Shown: piece after piece, positions 43,401-53,693 of the stretch
Numbering within the stretch: position 1 is the stretch's first letter
How the letters are laid out: each line of letters begins with the position of its first letter
Origin: Xanthocytophaga agilis
GTDB lineage: Bacteria; Bacteroidota; Bacteroidia; Cytophagales; 172606-1
Length of the DNA: 64,000 bases
Assembly (NCBI RefSeq): GCF_030068605.1
Contig: NZ_JASJOU010000010.1
Location: 1 to 64,000 of the forward strand
Direction: 5' to 3'
Notes under the pieces: model-generated
What the model saw: only the letters and a program-made list of their open reading frames with translations
Database searches by the model: none
What the model was told of the DNA's origin: nothing
Made by a program: the position numbers and the translations under genes

Positions 43401-44987
43401 TTATTCCCAGTTACGCAAACTTTTTTCGTAAGACTGAACAAGGATCTGTGTATCCAGTGTATTGACAGGGGTTGGACGTTCTGCCATATCCGGATCAAAA
43501 GCAAAAAGACCAGGTACAATTTGTGGTTTCAGAAATCGCATGGGCTGGGTTTTCAGCATTTGCTGGATTGTGTACACAGTATTTTTACTCAATCTTTTAT
43601 TTTGTTTATTCGAAGCTAATACAAATCCCCATTGCCCAAATGAAGGCACATACACTGTGTATGGTTTTATAGTTGTAAAAACATTTCCTAATGTATGGGA
43701 AATACACCAAAAAGCCTCAGTAGCAAAATAAGGCGAGGTTGCTTGTGTAACTACAATTCCATCTATCGCCAACCGCTTTTGAAGTAGCTGATAAAATTCA
43801 CGGGAGTATAATTTTCCTAAACCCGGATCACTAGGATCTGGCAGATCAATAATGATCACAGAATAAATATCAGTAGATTTTTCTATAAACTTATACGCAT
43901 CCTCATTAAATATTCTTACTTTTTTGTTAGTTAATGAGTTCTTATTAAGATGTCTAAATATAGGATGTTGTTGCCCCAGATCAGTCATAGCCTTATCCAG
44001 ATCTACCAGATCAATTTGCTGAATATCTTTATATAGCAATAACTCTCTGACAGCTAATCCATCTCCTCCTCCTAGTACCAATACTTTTTCATGATTATAC
44101 GATAATGCCATTGGCACATGTACTAAAGGCTCATGATAACGGTATTCATCTGCACTTGAAAACTGCAAGTGTCCATTTAAATACAAACGATAATCCTGAT
44201 GCCATTTGGTTACCACAATACGTTGATAAGGAGATTGTCTGGTTACTAATATTTCATCCTGGTATACAAACTGTTCGAAAAAACTAACAATACGAAATGA
44301 ATAAATAAAGCCAGCTAATAATACCAAAATCAAAGCAATGGAGATATTACGCTTCCACACGCCTCTGGTCAGATCATTCCTGAATATCTGACTATTAAAT
44401 GCCGCTACAGCCAGATTTAGTATGCCTATCAAAAAAGAAGTACGCATTGTTCCCAAATAAGGCAGTAACAGTAAAGGAAAGATAATAGATGCCAACAATG
44501 CCCCAATGTAATCAAATGATAACACTTTGGCTACTGTATCTTTAAGGCTTGCATAGCTATGCACTATTCGGGTCACTAATGGTATTTCGAGTCCTATCAA
44601 TGTGCCTAGCAAACTGATTAAAGTAAAGGCAATCAGATGATAGTTTTCTGTGAGAGAATAAGAGAGGTAAAGAATAAAGGCAGAGAAGCCGCCAAGCACT
44701 CCCAGAATAATCTCAATAGTAACAAACTGATCCAGGAGTTTTGAATGAATGTATTTTGATAAAAATGATCCTACTCCCATAAATGACATGAAAAAACCAA
44801 TTGTCAGAGAGAACTGTAGAATACTACTTCCTAAAAAATAGGTAGAAATGCTGCTTATTAGTAATTCATACAAAATGCCACAGGTGGCAATAATAAAAAC
44901 AGACACCAGCAAGACCGGCAGCACGGCAGCTGTTAACTTATTTTGATTTTTTGTCTTATCTTCTTCAGCCTGATTTTCTATATTCAT
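43401..44987 (-). CDS. Membrane-anchored polyamine aminopropyltransferase (spermidine synthase-like)
   Basis: A 528-residue protein. About seven membrane helices (~17-230, for example LPVLLVSVFIIATCGILYEL) precede a spermidine-synthase domain (~245-520). The domain shows LYLNGHLQFSSADEYRYHEP, the nucleotide motif KVLVLGGGDGLAVREL and the catalytic DLPDPSDPGLGKLYSREFY, so aminopropyl transfer or another SAM-type reaction is likely. This long membrane form is found in many bacteria next to DUF350 genes, as here (30 bp after one). I see no SAM decarboxylase in the window, so the donor source is open. It might modify a membrane-linked amine and not free putrescine; that is inference. Confidence 0.88.
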   Translation of the reverse strand: MNIENQAEEDKTKNQNKLTAAVLPVLLVSVFIIATCGILYELLISSISTYFLGSSILQFSLTIGFFMSFMGVGSFLSKYIHSKLLDQFVTIEIILGVLGGFSAFILYLSYSLTENYHLIAFTLISLLGTLIGLEIPLVTRIVHSYASLKDTVAKVLSFDYIGALLASIIFPLLLLPYLGTMRTSFLIGILNLAVAAFNSQIFRNDLTRGVWKRNISIALILVLLAGFIYSFRIVSFFEQFVYQDEILVTRQSPYQRIVVTKWHQDYRLYLNGHLQFSSADEYRYHEPLVHVPMALSYNHEKVLVLGGGDGLAVRELLLYKDIQQIDLVDLDKAMTDLGQQHPIFRHLNKNSLTNKKVRIFNEDAYKFIEKSTDIYSVIIIDLPDPSDPGLGKLYSREFYQLLQKRLAIDGIVVTQATSPYFATEAFWCISHTLGNVFTTIKPYTVYVPSFGQWGFVLASNKQNKRLSKNTVYTIQQMLKTQPMRFLKPQIVPGLFAFDPDMAERPTPVNTLDTQILVQSYEKSLRNWE

Positions 44988-45017
44988 TTTTAAAGAGGTT
45001 CTGCCACCAATGATTAG

Positions 45018-45263
45018 CTATCCTGCTATGGCGGCGGCAATAATAATGCAGATACCTAAAATCAAGGCAGCGGCAACCAAAGCTGCAGCTATGTTTTTTT
45101 CTTCTGCAATCTGTCGTGCCAAATGTCCTGGAATTAACCAATCTACTACCTTAAACCCTATTACGCACATAATTAGTCCAATGACACTGTAGATGATTGT
45201 GCCCATGATACCTTTCTCCCAAAATCCGGGAGCCTGAAGTAAGATTGTAAGCAGTGTATACAT
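45018..45263 (-). CDS. DUF350 family small membrane protein
   Basis: An 81-residue protein with two membrane helices (GTIIYSVIGLIMCVIGFKVV and ALVAAALILGICIIIAAAI) around a short basic/acidic loop (HLARQIAEEKNI), the pattern of one DUF350 repeat. Many DUF350 proteins have two repeats and about 130 residues, so this is a short form. ATG 45263 is chosen; an upstream extension to 45314 would overlap the end of the preceding gene. It is 11 bp after the preceding gene and 30 bp before the spermidine-synthase-like gene, implying coupled expression. Confidence 0.88.
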   Translation of the reverse strand: MYTLLTILLQAPGFWEKGIMGTIIYSVIGLIMCVIGFKVVDWLIPGHLARQIAEEKNIAAALVAAALILGICIIIAAAIAG

Positions 45264-45274
45264 GATAAAAGATT

Positions 45275-45937
45275 TTATATATAAAAAGTTATCGTTAATC
45301 GGATGATAAGCCAAATGATAATACAGAGCCCTCCAATTATCATTATGCGTTTTCCATGAAGCTGGGTTGCAGAATCATACATTTTTATTCTTTTACCATT
45401 AGGAAGAACCTTATTGGATGCCAGTAAATGCCACCCTATAAAAAAACCTAATAATCCACCCACTATCGAAAGTATATAACCAGCCCATATCCAGGGTACA
45501 GGAGAAGGTTCTATTCTTTCCAGTTCTTCTATTTTACTCCTTTTGAGAGCAGTTGTCAGTTCAACAGGTATTGACTTTCCTCTTTCTTTCAGGATTTGCT
45601 GAGCTAATTGATAGTCAAATAGATTCCATTCATAAGGCCTGGCTACAATATCCATAAGCTCCTCATTTGTAAACTCAAAAAGGTAATAATCTTTTTCAAT
45701 TGTATTATAGGTTTCTATAGCTACTTTTTCAAGAAGTTCATTCGCTCTTTCAAAGTCGGAAGACTTTAGTTTAATGACAATGTCTTCACCTAGTTGATTT
45801 TGAGCAAATGTTACATCAAAAGATGGAGCTGTTTTCTCAACATGATATCCTATCTCATTATCTTCCAATAAATCCAGAAAACTCTGAGCATGTTCAACAG
45901 ATGGATACTTCCTATATTCGGTAAAGGTATCTGACAT
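45275..45937 (-). CDS. Membrane protein with DUF2007-like N-terminal domain
   Basis: A 220-residue protein. Residues ~1-75 resemble a DUF2007/'putative signal-transducing' fold (YRKYPSVEHAQSFLDLLEDN; KLKSSDFERANELLEKVA). The middle ~80-130 is charged and helical, and two membrane helices near the C-terminus (WIWAGYILSIVGGLLGFFIG; IMIIGGLCIIIWLIIRLTI) anchor it. It may sense or relay a signal at the membrane. It is in tight operon order with the DUF350 gene. The domain assignment is by pattern only. Confidence 0.78.
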   Translation of the reverse strand: MSDTFTEYRKYPSVEHAQSFLDLLEDNEIGYHVEKTAPSFDVTFAQNQLGEDIVIKLKSSDFERANELLEKVAIETYNTIEKDYYLFEFTNEELMDIVARPYEWNLFDYQLAQQILKERGKSIPVELTTALKRSKIEELERIEPSPVPWIWAGYILSIVGGLLGFFIGWHLLASNKVLPNGKRIKMYDSATQLHGKRIMIIGGLCIIIWLIIRLTITFYI

Positions 45938-45965
45938 GAATAGTTTTGCTTATACTGCTATTATT

Positions 45966-46166
45966 CTATTTACCGTATCGAGGTCCACCACCCCTAATAC
46001 TACGCCCCTGAAAATACCGTATACTTCCATTATTTTTCCGAATCTCTTCCTGAATCTTTGGATCTGTCATTCTTGTCAAACCATAGCCTTTTATAGAAGC
46101 CAGGTATGCCACAACCAACATAATAGCCAATCCGCTTACAATAAGTATTCTTGTAAATGTTTGCAT
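45966..46166 (-). CDS. Small single-pass membrane protein (66 aa)
   Basis: A 66-residue protein with one N-terminal membrane helix (ILIVSGLAIMLVVAYLASI) and a basic, glycine-rich C-terminus (SIRYFQGRSIRGGGPRYGK). It occupies its own slot in the operon (28-32 bp to each neighbour, same strand), which argues that it is real. No family is recognised. The RGGG-rich tail might bind anionic lipid or nucleic acid, but this is speculative. Confidence 0.7.
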   Translation of the reverse strand: MQTFTRILIVSGLAIMLVVAYLASIKGYGLTRMTDPKIQEEIRKNNGSIRYFQGRSIRGGGPRYGK

Positions 46167-46198
46167 AAGTACATAATTGTGTTAAATCTATTTACTAT

Positions 46199-47539
46199 CT
46201 ACATCACATTCCAATCTCTTATGCCAGCTAACACCATAATTACAAAACCTACTCCACAACAAATAGCGGCAATCATAAAGTATCTACTTAGTATACTACC
46301 CTGAAATACAGTAAACTGCACAGTCACATCACCTTTGGCATTAGGTATCACATATACTTTCCCCGAATATGTATCGGTTTGTTCTACCCGATAATAAGCT
46401 TCTTTCTCTCTTTCAGACTCCTCCCAGTCTTCCCAGCCACTCTCACCATCTTCCTGCCAATATTCTGTACCTGATTCCTGAAAAAAATTATCATCTAATA
46501 CATTAGCTATTTCTCCTTTACTGTCTTGTAGTTCTAGTCCTACCCATGCATCACTATTATCAGGAAAAGAAGCAGATAATACCAGTTTAACTATCCCTGG
46601 CTGAACCTCAAAAGGCCGGATTAAAGTAAGTAGCTCGGGAGTCTCACTGATCTTATTGGAATCCAACGCTTGTGGAATCACAAATTTCTGTGTAAATATT
46701 TGATTTCCAGAGCCCAGCGAATAAAACAATAAAAGCAAAAAGACTATCCCTGCAAAGCCAAATGTCTTTAACCAGAATTTATTATTTGCACGTCGCTGAG
46801 TACGTAACTGCAAGAGTTTGTCAACTTCCGGGTTGCCTTCAAACGCGGTCAGCAATTGGTTTCGGCTAATTCTCGTTTCCTCAAAAAATTCGATCTCCTT
46901 CGCAGTACCTGTATTATCCAATCTTGTTTCTACAATAAAAGAATTACCTGCCACATATTCCGTAAACTGAACTTTATCTCCCGTATGTATCTGGTAAGTA
47001 GATTCACCTTCGAAAAACACGACTTCCGAATTCCCATATTCCTGTACCTGCCGGATACTATTGGAGTAGAAATCTTTAATTTTTAGATTTAAAAGCAGGT
47101 TAGGGTATACAGGTACTATTGAGGTTGAAATAGCATATCCTTCTTCATCTTCTATCAGATAAAAAAAAGTTTGATACTCACTCATCAGAACCCACTCATC
47201 GTATTTCCAGGTTTCGTCAGAATAGCCACTCCCATCTTCATCTTTCCAATATTCCTTGTACACTGACCGCCAGCATGTACGCCCCAATACCTGGTATTTG
47301 ATCCCATCAAATCTTGCCTGCATTCCCAAACGAATGAAAGACTTTGGAGGGTATTTGGATGGTTGATTTAGCTTAGCAATGACCTGATGTGCTTCTGAAC
47401 GAGCATCTACAACGGCTCCACAGTATTGACAACCGATATAACGTGTACGAGTGTTAATCAATGAAATCTCACCACCGCAGTTAGTACACCGGAATTGCTT
47501 TATTGTTTGAAAATATGACTGTGGTTTAATTGATGCCAT
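46199..47539 (-). CDS. DUF4178 domain-containing zinc-ribbon membrane protein
   Basis: A 446-residue protein. An N-terminal zinc ribbon (FRCTNCGGEI...YIGCQYCGAVV, ~17-44) is followed by DUF4178-like beta domains (~65-220). These include ARFDGIKYQVLGRTCWRSVY and YDEWVLMSEYQTFFYLIEDE. There are two membrane helices (~265-282 and ~420-440) with an acidic extracytoplasmic region between. DUF4178 proteins recur near DUF350 and spermidine-synthase-like genes, but their activity is unknown. It is central to the minus-strand operon. Confidence 0.86.
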   Translation of the reverse strand: MASIKPQSYFQTIKQFRCTNCGGEISLINTRTRYIGCQYCGAVVDARSEAHQVIAKLNQPSKYPPKSFIRLGMQARFDGIKYQVLGRTCWRSVYKEYWKDEDGSGYSDETWKYDEWVLMSEYQTFFYLIEDEEGYAISTSIVPVYPNLLLNLKIKDFYSNSIRQVQEYGNSEVVFFEGESTYQIHTGDKVQFTEYVAGNSFIVETRLDNTGTAKEIEFFEETRISRNQLLTAFEGNPEVDKLLQLRTQRRANNKFWLKTFGFAGIVFLLLLFYSLGSGNQIFTQKFVIPQALDSNKISETPELLTLIRPFEVQPGIVKLVLSASFPDNSDAWVGLELQDSKGEIANVLDDNFFQESGTEYWQEDGESGWEDWEESEREKEAYYRVEQTDTYSGKVYVIPNAKGDVTVQFTVFQGSILSRYFMIAAICCGVGFVIMVLAGIRDWNVM

Positions 47540-47569
47540 GGATTTTTAACACCCTTCTTAGGACTATTG

Positions 47570-48088
47570 CTACTTATCGGCGTTTATCTTATAGGTAAGT
47601 TTACAAATTGTATCTACTTCCATCGTGCCCTCCTCAAACTTTGATTTCGTCGAATCAAGCCAGAATCTGTTTCTGAAAATGTATCGAGTACTATCAGGCG
47701 GTATTACTGCCAGCTTCGCATAATATTTATCAGCAGTAGGCACACGTTGTTGTATATTCAACTGATACTTGTTCTCATTTGTCTGGATAGGTTTCACCTC
47801 TACATTTTTATTCAATGAGATTAAGCGAAACGGAATATCCTGTTTTCCTTTTAGACTTACGGTAATCACATAAGCACTATCTACTGTAAAATCTGACAGC
47901 TCGGTATTTTTAGTATCTTTTATAGAAAAGAAGAAAGCAGAATCCATGGGTACATTATAATAACTGCCAAAGTTAACAGTATCATAATGTATGGAGGCTA
48001 TAGCCGCTTCTTTTTTCGTTTGTATATTGTCACAGCTACAGAGAATAATCTGTACCATTAAAAGGGCTACTATAATAATTTTGTTCAT
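47570..48088 (-). CDS. Putative lipoprotein of the DUF4178 operon
   Basis: A 172-residue protein with a lipoprotein signal (KIIIVALLMVQIILCSC, lipobox Cys near 19). The mature part looks all-beta (SAYVITVSLKGKQDIPFRLI; YIFRNRFWLDSTKSKF). No known family is recognised. It sits between the two DUF4178 genes, 18 and 30 bp away, so it is probably a dedicated extracytoplasmic component of that system. Confidence 0.78.
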   Translation of the reverse strand: MNKIIIVALLMVQIILCSCDNIQTKKEAAIASIHYDTVNFGSYYNVPMDSAFFFSIKDTKNTELSDFTVDSAYVITVSLKGKQDIPFRLISLNKNVEVKPIQTNENKYQLNIQQRVPTADKYYAKLAVIPPDSTRYIFRNRFWLDSTKSKFEEGTMEVDTICKLTYKINADK

Positions 48089-48106
48089 ATTGCACAGATT
48101 GTCGGA

Positions 48107-48718
48107 TTAGTTAAACAGAAAATCTTTCATAGTCAAAGGCTCTGCCACATTATATACAACACCATCCGGCATATACTCCAGACTAGCAATCAATTTCTTA
48201 CCTACAACAATCCCATCTACATAATCAGCTTTTTCGCCTGCAACTACCTGAAAAGGTAATTCACCTTCTCCTCCATTGATAACTGCTTTGTTTTTCTCTG
48301 TAAGAAAAACATCGTCTGTCTCTATTGCCGTTATTGATCCTACAACCAGACTTGTATATTGAGGAGGGTCTGAAAGGTTTTTCTTTCGAAAAAGAACAAA
48401 TTCTCCTTCATCTTCCTGCAACCAGATTTCGGCTTCGTTATCCATTATGAGCAACCATTCATCCCAGAATCCATCTTCATAATCAAATCGCAATCTGCCT
48501 ACTACTTCAAAAGGCTTATTTTTTATCTTCCCTCTCTTCCCTACAGATAAAACAGATCCATAATCTACCAGTACGATTGGAGACCCAACTGTGAATAGGC
48601 TATCTACATTGAGATAACTTGTCTGACCACAATACTTACAAACTACCATTTTGGAATGGCGGTACTTTAACTCCAGCATTGCTCCACAAGAGGGACAGTT
48701 CAGAGGTGGTAAAGGCAT
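48107..48718 (-). CDS. DUF4178 domain-containing protein, short zinc-ribbon form
   Basis: A 203-residue soluble protein. Its N-terminal zinc ribbon has two CxxC pairs (NCPSCGAMLEL and VVCKYCGQTSYL, ~7-36). A DUF4178 domain (~50-195) includes GSVLSVGKRGKIKNKPFEVV and DEWLLIMDNEAEIWLQEDEG, the last shared with the longer paralogue. ATG 48718 is chosen; the frame runs to 48748. It is first in the minus-strand operon, just downstream of a 54-bp palindrome. It may be the cytoplasmic partner of the membrane DUF4178 protein. Confidence 0.85.
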   Translation of the reverse strand: MPLPPLNCPSCGAMLELKYRHSKMVVCKYCGQTSYLNVDSLFTVGSPIVLVDYGSVLSVGKRGKIKNKPFEVVGRLRFDYEDGFWDEWLLIMDNEAEIWLQEDEGEFVLFRKKNLSDPPQYTSLVVGSITAIETDDVFLTEKNKAVINGGEGELPFQVVAGEKADYVDGIVVGKKLIASLEYMPDGVVYNVAEPLTMKDFLFN

Positions 48719-48770
48719 GGAAAACAGATTATATAATCTTAATAGCAAATTATATGATAAGTAACCATCT

Positions 48771-48824
48771 TTGCAAATAGAAAGGCCTGATAAGTTCCAA
48801 CTTATCAGGCCTTTCTATTTGCAA
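48771..48824. terminator. 54-bp perfect palindrome / terminator of the DUF3467-rpoC side
   Basis: Arms of 26 bp (48771-48796 and 48799-48824) are exact reverse complements with only two bases (cc) between. The core gcctgataagtt is followed by A/T-rich ends. It lies 15 bp beyond the stop of minus-strand DUF3467 and 53 bp before the DUF4178 start. It would form a very strong hairpin in RNA of either strand. Confidence 0.85.
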
Positions 48825-48838
48825 TATAGATATTTTGA

Positions 48839-49162
48839 TTACGCTTCTCCCATTTTTCCACCAAAACTCATAGGTAATGTAAAACCTTCTTCAGTCTGTC
48901 GGATTGTTCCAAACGCATCTTCGTACTTCCTTACATTATCTTTTAGTGCGGCTAATAATCGTTTAGCATGTTCAGGAGTAATTATGACACGAGATTTTAC
49001 CTTGGCTTTAGGCACTCCTGGCATGATACGAATAAAGTCTAGCACAAATTCACTATTAGAATGAGCAATCATCACCAAATTGGAATATACACCCTCTGCC
49101 ATTTCCTCCGACAGTTCGATATTAAGTTGGTTTTCTTCTTCCGGGTTGTTTTTATCAGCCAT
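48839..49162 (-). CDS. DUF3467 domain-containing protein
   Basis: A 107-residue protein of the DUF3467 family. ELSEEMAEGVYSNLVMIAHS, EFVLDFIRIMPGVPKAKVKS and RVIITPEHAKRLLAALKDNV are the family core. It occurs next to rpoC in most Bacteroidota, which suggests a link with transcription or ribosome physiology, but no function is established. It is 217 bp downstream of rpoC, behind the rpoC terminator, on the same strand. Confidence 0.92.
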   Translation of the reverse strand: MADKNNPEEENQLNIELSEEMAEGVYSNLVMIAHSNSEFVLDFIRIMPGVPKAKVKSRVIITPEHAKRLLAALKDNVRKYEDAFGTIRQTEEGFTLPMSFGGKMGEA

Positions 49163-49311
49163 AATCGATACAAGTTTACAAATGATATATTTTTAGATTA
49201 TCTCCTTCGCTAACAACTTATCAGTTTCAAGCCACAAGATAGAAATATCGCCCTGCTTCTGGAAGAAAAGATATAAATTTCTCCTAATTACTGAATGCCC
49301 TATCCTTAAAA

Positions 49312-49345
49312 AAAAGAGTTATGAGAAGTATCCCATAACTCTTTT
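49312..49345 (-). terminator. Terminator of the rpoBC operon
   Basis: Stem AAAAGAGTTATG (49312-49323) / CATAACTCTTTT (49334-49345) with a 10-nt loop; on the minus strand it is followed by a T-rich run. It lies 34 bp after the rpoC stop. Confidence 0.88.
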
Positions 49346-49379
49346 AACTATATTTTATCAATCTATTTTATAGATTAGA

Positions 49380-52300
49380 TTAGTCCTGAAGCTCACGACG
49401 GCGAGAACTGGTTTGACGTTCTTTGGCAGTAGTCATTGTTTCCAATTCTTCCTGAGAACCAACAATCAGGTTTTGATAACGACGCATACCAGTACCAGCA
49501 GGGATCAAGTGGCCAACAATTACGTTTTCTTTCAAACCAATCAATTGATCTGCTTTACCACGCACAGCAGCCTCACTCAATACCTTAGTTGTTTCCTGGA
49601 ACGATGCAGCAGAGATAAAGCTTTCTGTACCCAGAGAGGCTTGTGTAATACCCTGCAATGTCGGCTGAGAAACCGCCGCATCAGCATCTCTTACTTCTAC
49701 CAGACGTAAGTCGCGACGTTTCAGACTTGAGTTTTCATCACGCAAACGACGGGAAGAAATAATCTGTCCAGGCTTCAGGTTTTCAGAATCACCTGCATCT
49801 GAAACTACCTTCATATTCATAATCAGATCATTTGCTTCACGGAATTCAAAACGATCCACATATTGACCAGGTAAGAAGTTAGTATCACCTGCCTCAATGA
49901 TTTCAACCTTTTGCATCATCTGGCGTACAATACACTCGATGTGCTTATCGTTGATCTTCACACCTTGTAGGCGGTAAACCTCCTGAATTTCATTTACTAG
50001 ATATTCCTGCACAGCAGTTGGACCTTTGATAGCCAGAATATCGGAAGGTGTAATTGCCCCATCCGAAAGTGGTGCACCTGCACGAATGAAGTCATTATCC
50101 TGTACCAGGATGTGTTTAGACAATGGCACCATATATCTCTTACGAACACCATCACGGGATTCGATAAAGATCTCACGGTTACCACGTTTAATACCTCCAT
50201 AAGTAACAACACCATCAATTTCACTTACAACAGCAGGATTAGAAGGGTTGCGTGCCTCAAACAATTCCGTTACACGAGGCAGACCACCCGTGATGTCACG
50301 AGTTTTACCTATTGCACGAGGAATTTTCGCAAGTACCTGTCCAGCACGTACAGTTGATCCGTTTTCAACGGCCAAGTGAGCACCTACTGGCATGTTATAT
50401 GACTTACCTTCTTTGTCTTTAGTATATACCCCTACTGCAGGGTTTTTCGTCTTATCTTTTGTATCAATGATTACCTTTTCACGGAAACCAGTCTGTTCGT
50501 CAGACTCTTCGCGGAAGGTCACACCATCTTCAATCGATTCAAACTGAACAGTACCATCCAGTTCAGACAATATTACAGCGTTATATGGATCCCAGAAACA
50601 AAGTTCATCACCACGTTTCACTTTCTCACCATCATTCACTTTTAGGAATGCACCATATGGTACGTGGTTACTGATCAATACTTTATCAGTACCTTCCTGC
50701 ATAATTTTGATCTCACCTGAACGTCCCATTACAACGTTTACTTTCTCACCTTCGTTGTTAACTGTAGTGATAGTCCGCAGTTCTTCGAATTGGATCACCC
50801 CATCAAATTTAGCTTTGATGTTTGCATCCGAAGAAATGTTTGACGCCACACCACCGACGTGGAAGGTACGAAGGGTAAGCTGTGTTCCTGGTTCACCGAT
50901 AGACTGAGCAGCAATAACACCAACCGCTTCACCTCTTTCAACCATACGACCAGAAGCTAGGTTACGTCCGTAACATTTCGCACATACGCCCTGACGAGTT
51001 TCACAAGTTAATACTGAACGAATCTCAACAGCCTCTACACTTGTTTGATCAATACGTGTAGCGATTTCTTCTGTTACCTGTTCACCAGAAGCAATAATCA
51101 GTTCATTTGTGATTGGATCAAATACATCATGTACAGTAACACGTCCCAAGATACGTTCAGATAGTGGTTCAACAATATCTTCGTTATCTTTAAGAGCTGT
51201 TACGACTATACCACGTAATGTACCACAATCACTTTCGTTAATGATTACATCCTGAGCCACATCCACCAAACGACGAGTCAGATAACCAGCATCAGCGGTT
51301 TTCAATGCAGTATCGGCTAAACCTTTACGAGCACCATGTGTAGAGATAAAGTACTCCAATACATCCAGACCTTCTTTGAAGTTTGAAATGATTGGGTTTT
51401 CAATAATCTCCCCTACAGAACCTTGCAAGTTTTTCTGGGGCTTAGCCATTAGACCCCGCATACCACCTAACTGACGAATTTGTTCACGAGAACCCCGTGC
51501 GCCAGAGTGCATCATCATATAGATGGAGTTAAATCCTTGCTGGTCACCTTCCAGTTGTTTCATCAAAGACTCTGTAATCTGAGTATTTACACGAGTCCAA
51601 ATATCAATTACCTGGTTATAACGTTCGTTATCAGTGATAAGACCCATCAAGTAGTTATTCCAAACATTGTCTACTTCACCAACTGCATTATCAATTAGTT
51701 TTGCTTTCGCCTCTGGCACTTTCACGTCATTTAATCCAATTGATAAACCACCACGGAATGCCATCTGGAAACCAAGTTCCTTGATATCATCCAAGAATTT
51801 GGCAGTGCGAGACATACCTACTGTTTTGAAGACATGACCAATGATTTGCTGTAGTTTCTTTTTGGTTAGCAATTCATTAATATATCCAACTTCTTCTGGA
51901 ACAGCTTGGTTAAACAAAACACGACCGGCAACCGTCTCTATAATTTTCGTTTCCAGTTCGCCATTTTCATTCCGTACTTTTGTACGAATTTTAATATTGG
52001 CATGCTTAGATAACTTGCCTTCATTAACAGCAATAATTACCTCTTCTGCAGAATAGAAGATAGAGCCTTCGCCTGCGATAGGATATTCAGGAGTATGTTT
52101 ACGTCCTTTGGTTACATAATATAATCCCAATACCATGTCCTGAGAAGGTACTGTGATTGGAGCACCGTTAGCAGGGTTCAGGATATTATGAGATGCCAGC
52201 ATCAATAAAGATGCTTCCAGAATTGCCTCTTGACCTAGTGGTACGTGTACCGCCATCTGGTCACCGTCAAAGTCAGCGTTGAATGCTGTGGTTACCAGAG

Positions 52301-53693
52301 GGTGCAACTGAATTGCTTTTCCTTCGATCAGTTTTGGCTGGAATGCCTGAATACCTAAACGGTGCAATGTAGGAGCACGGTTTAGCAGAACCGGATGCCC
52401 TTTCAGTACATTTTCCAAGATATCCCAAACAACCGGATCTTTTCTATCAACTATTTTCTTCGCTGATTTTACAGTTTTAACAATTCCCCGCTCAATCAGT
52501 TTGCGAATAATAAATGGCTTAAATAACTCGGCAGCCATATCTTTAGGCAGACCACACTCATGTAATTTCAGTTCAGGTCCTACCACAATAACGGAACGAC
52601 CAGAATAGTCAACACGTTTACCTAGCAAGTTTTGACGGAAACGACCCTGCTTACCTTTCAGCATATCAGAAAGTGATTTCAGTGCACGGTTTCCTTCTGA
52701 ACGAACAGCATTTACTTTACGAGAGTTGTCGAACAGAGAGTCAACAGCTTCCTGTAACATCCGCTTCTCATTACGTAAAATAACTTCAGGAGCTTTGATT
52801 TCAATCAAACGCTTCAATCGGTTGTTACGAATAATTACCCGGCGATATAGATCGTTCAAATCAGAAGTTGCAAAACGACCACCATCCAAAGGTACTAACG
52901 GACGAAGCTCCGGTGGAATTACAGGTACCATACGGATAACCATCCATTCAGGTCTGTTCTCAATACGTGTATTTGCATCCCGGAATGCTTCTACTACTTT
53001 CAAACGTTTTAAAGCTTCTGCTTTACGTTGTTGAGAAGTATCTGTAGATGCTACGTGACGAAGCTCATAAGACAAGTCATCCAGCTTAGTTCTGGAGAGA
53101 AGCATTTCTAATGCATCAGCACCCATCTTAGCGATGAATTTCTGAGGATCTTCATCTGGTAACAATTGATTTTCACGAGGAAGCTTATCCAGAATATCCA
53201 GATATTCATCTTCTGTCAGGAAATCCAGTTGTTTTACACCTTCTTCTTCTTTTACTCCTGGCTGGATAACAACATATCTTTCATAATAGATAATCTGATC
53301 AAGTTTTTTAGTTGGTAAACCTAACAGATAACCTATTTTATTAGGTAATGAACGGAAATACCAGATATGAGCTACAGGTACAACCAGTTCAATGTGTCCC
53401 ATGCGTTCACGGCGAACTTTCTTCTCCGTTACTTCAACTCCGCAACGATCACAAATAATACCTTTATAACGAATTCTTTTGTATTTACCGCAATGACATT
53501 CCCAGTCTTTTACTGGTCCGAAAATCCGTTCGCAGAAAAGCCCTCCCATTTCGGGTTTATATGTCCGGTAGTTAATGGTTTCAGGCTGTGTCACCTCACC
53601 ATAAGAACTATCCAGAATGGATTGTGGAGAGGCAAGACTAATCGTGACCTTCGAGAAGTCTGCGTTGATTTTTTTATTTTTTCTAAAAGCCAT
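49380..53693 (-). CDS. rpoC: RNA polymerase subunit beta'
   Basis: A 1437-residue largest subunit of RNA polymerase. The N-terminal zinc site is [13 protein letters not shown]...CDRCGVEV (~66-90), the catalytic magnesium loop [12 protein letters not shown] lies near 468-479, and the second zinc-binding region [15 protein letters not shown] near 893-907. The bridge-helix/trigger-loop segment includes [16 protein letters not shown]. The length is normal for Bacteroidota. It follows rpoB with a 141-bp gap that holds a strong hairpin. Confidence 0.99.
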   Translation of the reverse strand: MAFRKNKKINADFSKVTISLASPQSILDSSYGEVTQPETINYRTYKPEMGGLFCERIFGPVKDWECHCGKYKRIRYKGIICDRCGVEVTEKKVRRERMGHIELVVPVAHIWYFRSLPNKIGYLLGLPTKKLDQIIYYERYVVIQPGVKEEEGVKQLDFLTEDEYLDILDKLPRENQLLPDEDPQKFIAKMGADALEMLLSRTKLDDLSYELRHVASTDTSQQRKAEALKRLKVVEAFRDANTRIENRPEWMVIRMVPVIPPELRPLVPLDGGRFATSDLNDLYRRVIIRNNRLKRLIEIKAPEVILRNEKRMLQEAVDSLFDNSRKVNAVRSEGNRALKSLSDMLKGKQGRFRQNLLGKRVDYSGRSVIVVGPELKLHECGLPKDMAAELFKPFIIRKLIERGIVKTVKSAKKIVDRKDPVVWDILENVLKGHPVLLNRAPTLHRLGIQAFQPKLIEGKAIQLHPLVTTAFNADFDGDQMAVHVPLGQEAILEASLLMLASHNILNPANGAPITVPSQDMVLGLYYVTKGRKHTPEYPIAGEGSIFYSAEEVIIAVNEGKLSKHANIKIRTKVRNENGELETKIIETVAGRVLFNQAVPEEVGYINELLTKKKLQQIIGHVFKTVGMSRTAKFLDDIKELGFQMAFRGGLSIGLNDVKVPEAKAKLIDNAVGEVDNVWNNYLMGLITDNERYNQVIDIWTRVNTQITESLMKQLEGDQQGFNSIYMMMHSGARGSREQIRQLGGMRGLMAKPQKNLQGSVGEIIENPIISNFKEGLDVLEYFISTHGARKGLADTALKTADAGYLTRRLVDVAQDVIINESDCGTLRGIVVTALKDNEDIVEPLSERILGRVTVHDVFDPITNELIIASGEQVTEEIATRIDQTSVEAVEIRSVLTCETRQGVCAKCYGRNLASGRMVERGEAVGVIAAQSIGEPGTQLTLRTFHVGGVASNISSDANIKAKFDGVIQFEELRTITTVNNEGEKVNVVMGRSGEIKIMQEGTDKVLISNHVPYGAFLKVNDGEKVKRGDELCFWDPYNAVILSELDGTVQFESIEDGVTFREESDEQTGFREKVIIDTKDKTKNPAVGVYTKDKEGKSYNMPVGAHLAVENGSTVRAGQVLAKIPRAIGKTRDITGGLPRVTELFEARNPSNPAVVSEIDGVVTYGGIKRGNREIFIESRDGVRKRYMVPLSKHILVQDNDFIRAGAPLSDGAITPSDILAIKGPTAVQEYLVNEIQEVYRLQGVKINDKHIECIVRQMMQKVEIIEAGDTNFLPGQYVDRFEFREANDLIMNMKVVSDAGDSENLKPGQIISSRRLRDENSSLKRRDLRLVEVRDADAAVSQPTLQGITQASLGTESFISAASFQETTKVLSEAAVRGKADQLIGLKENVIVGHLIPAGTGMRRYQNLIVGSQEELETMTTAKERQTSSRRRELQD

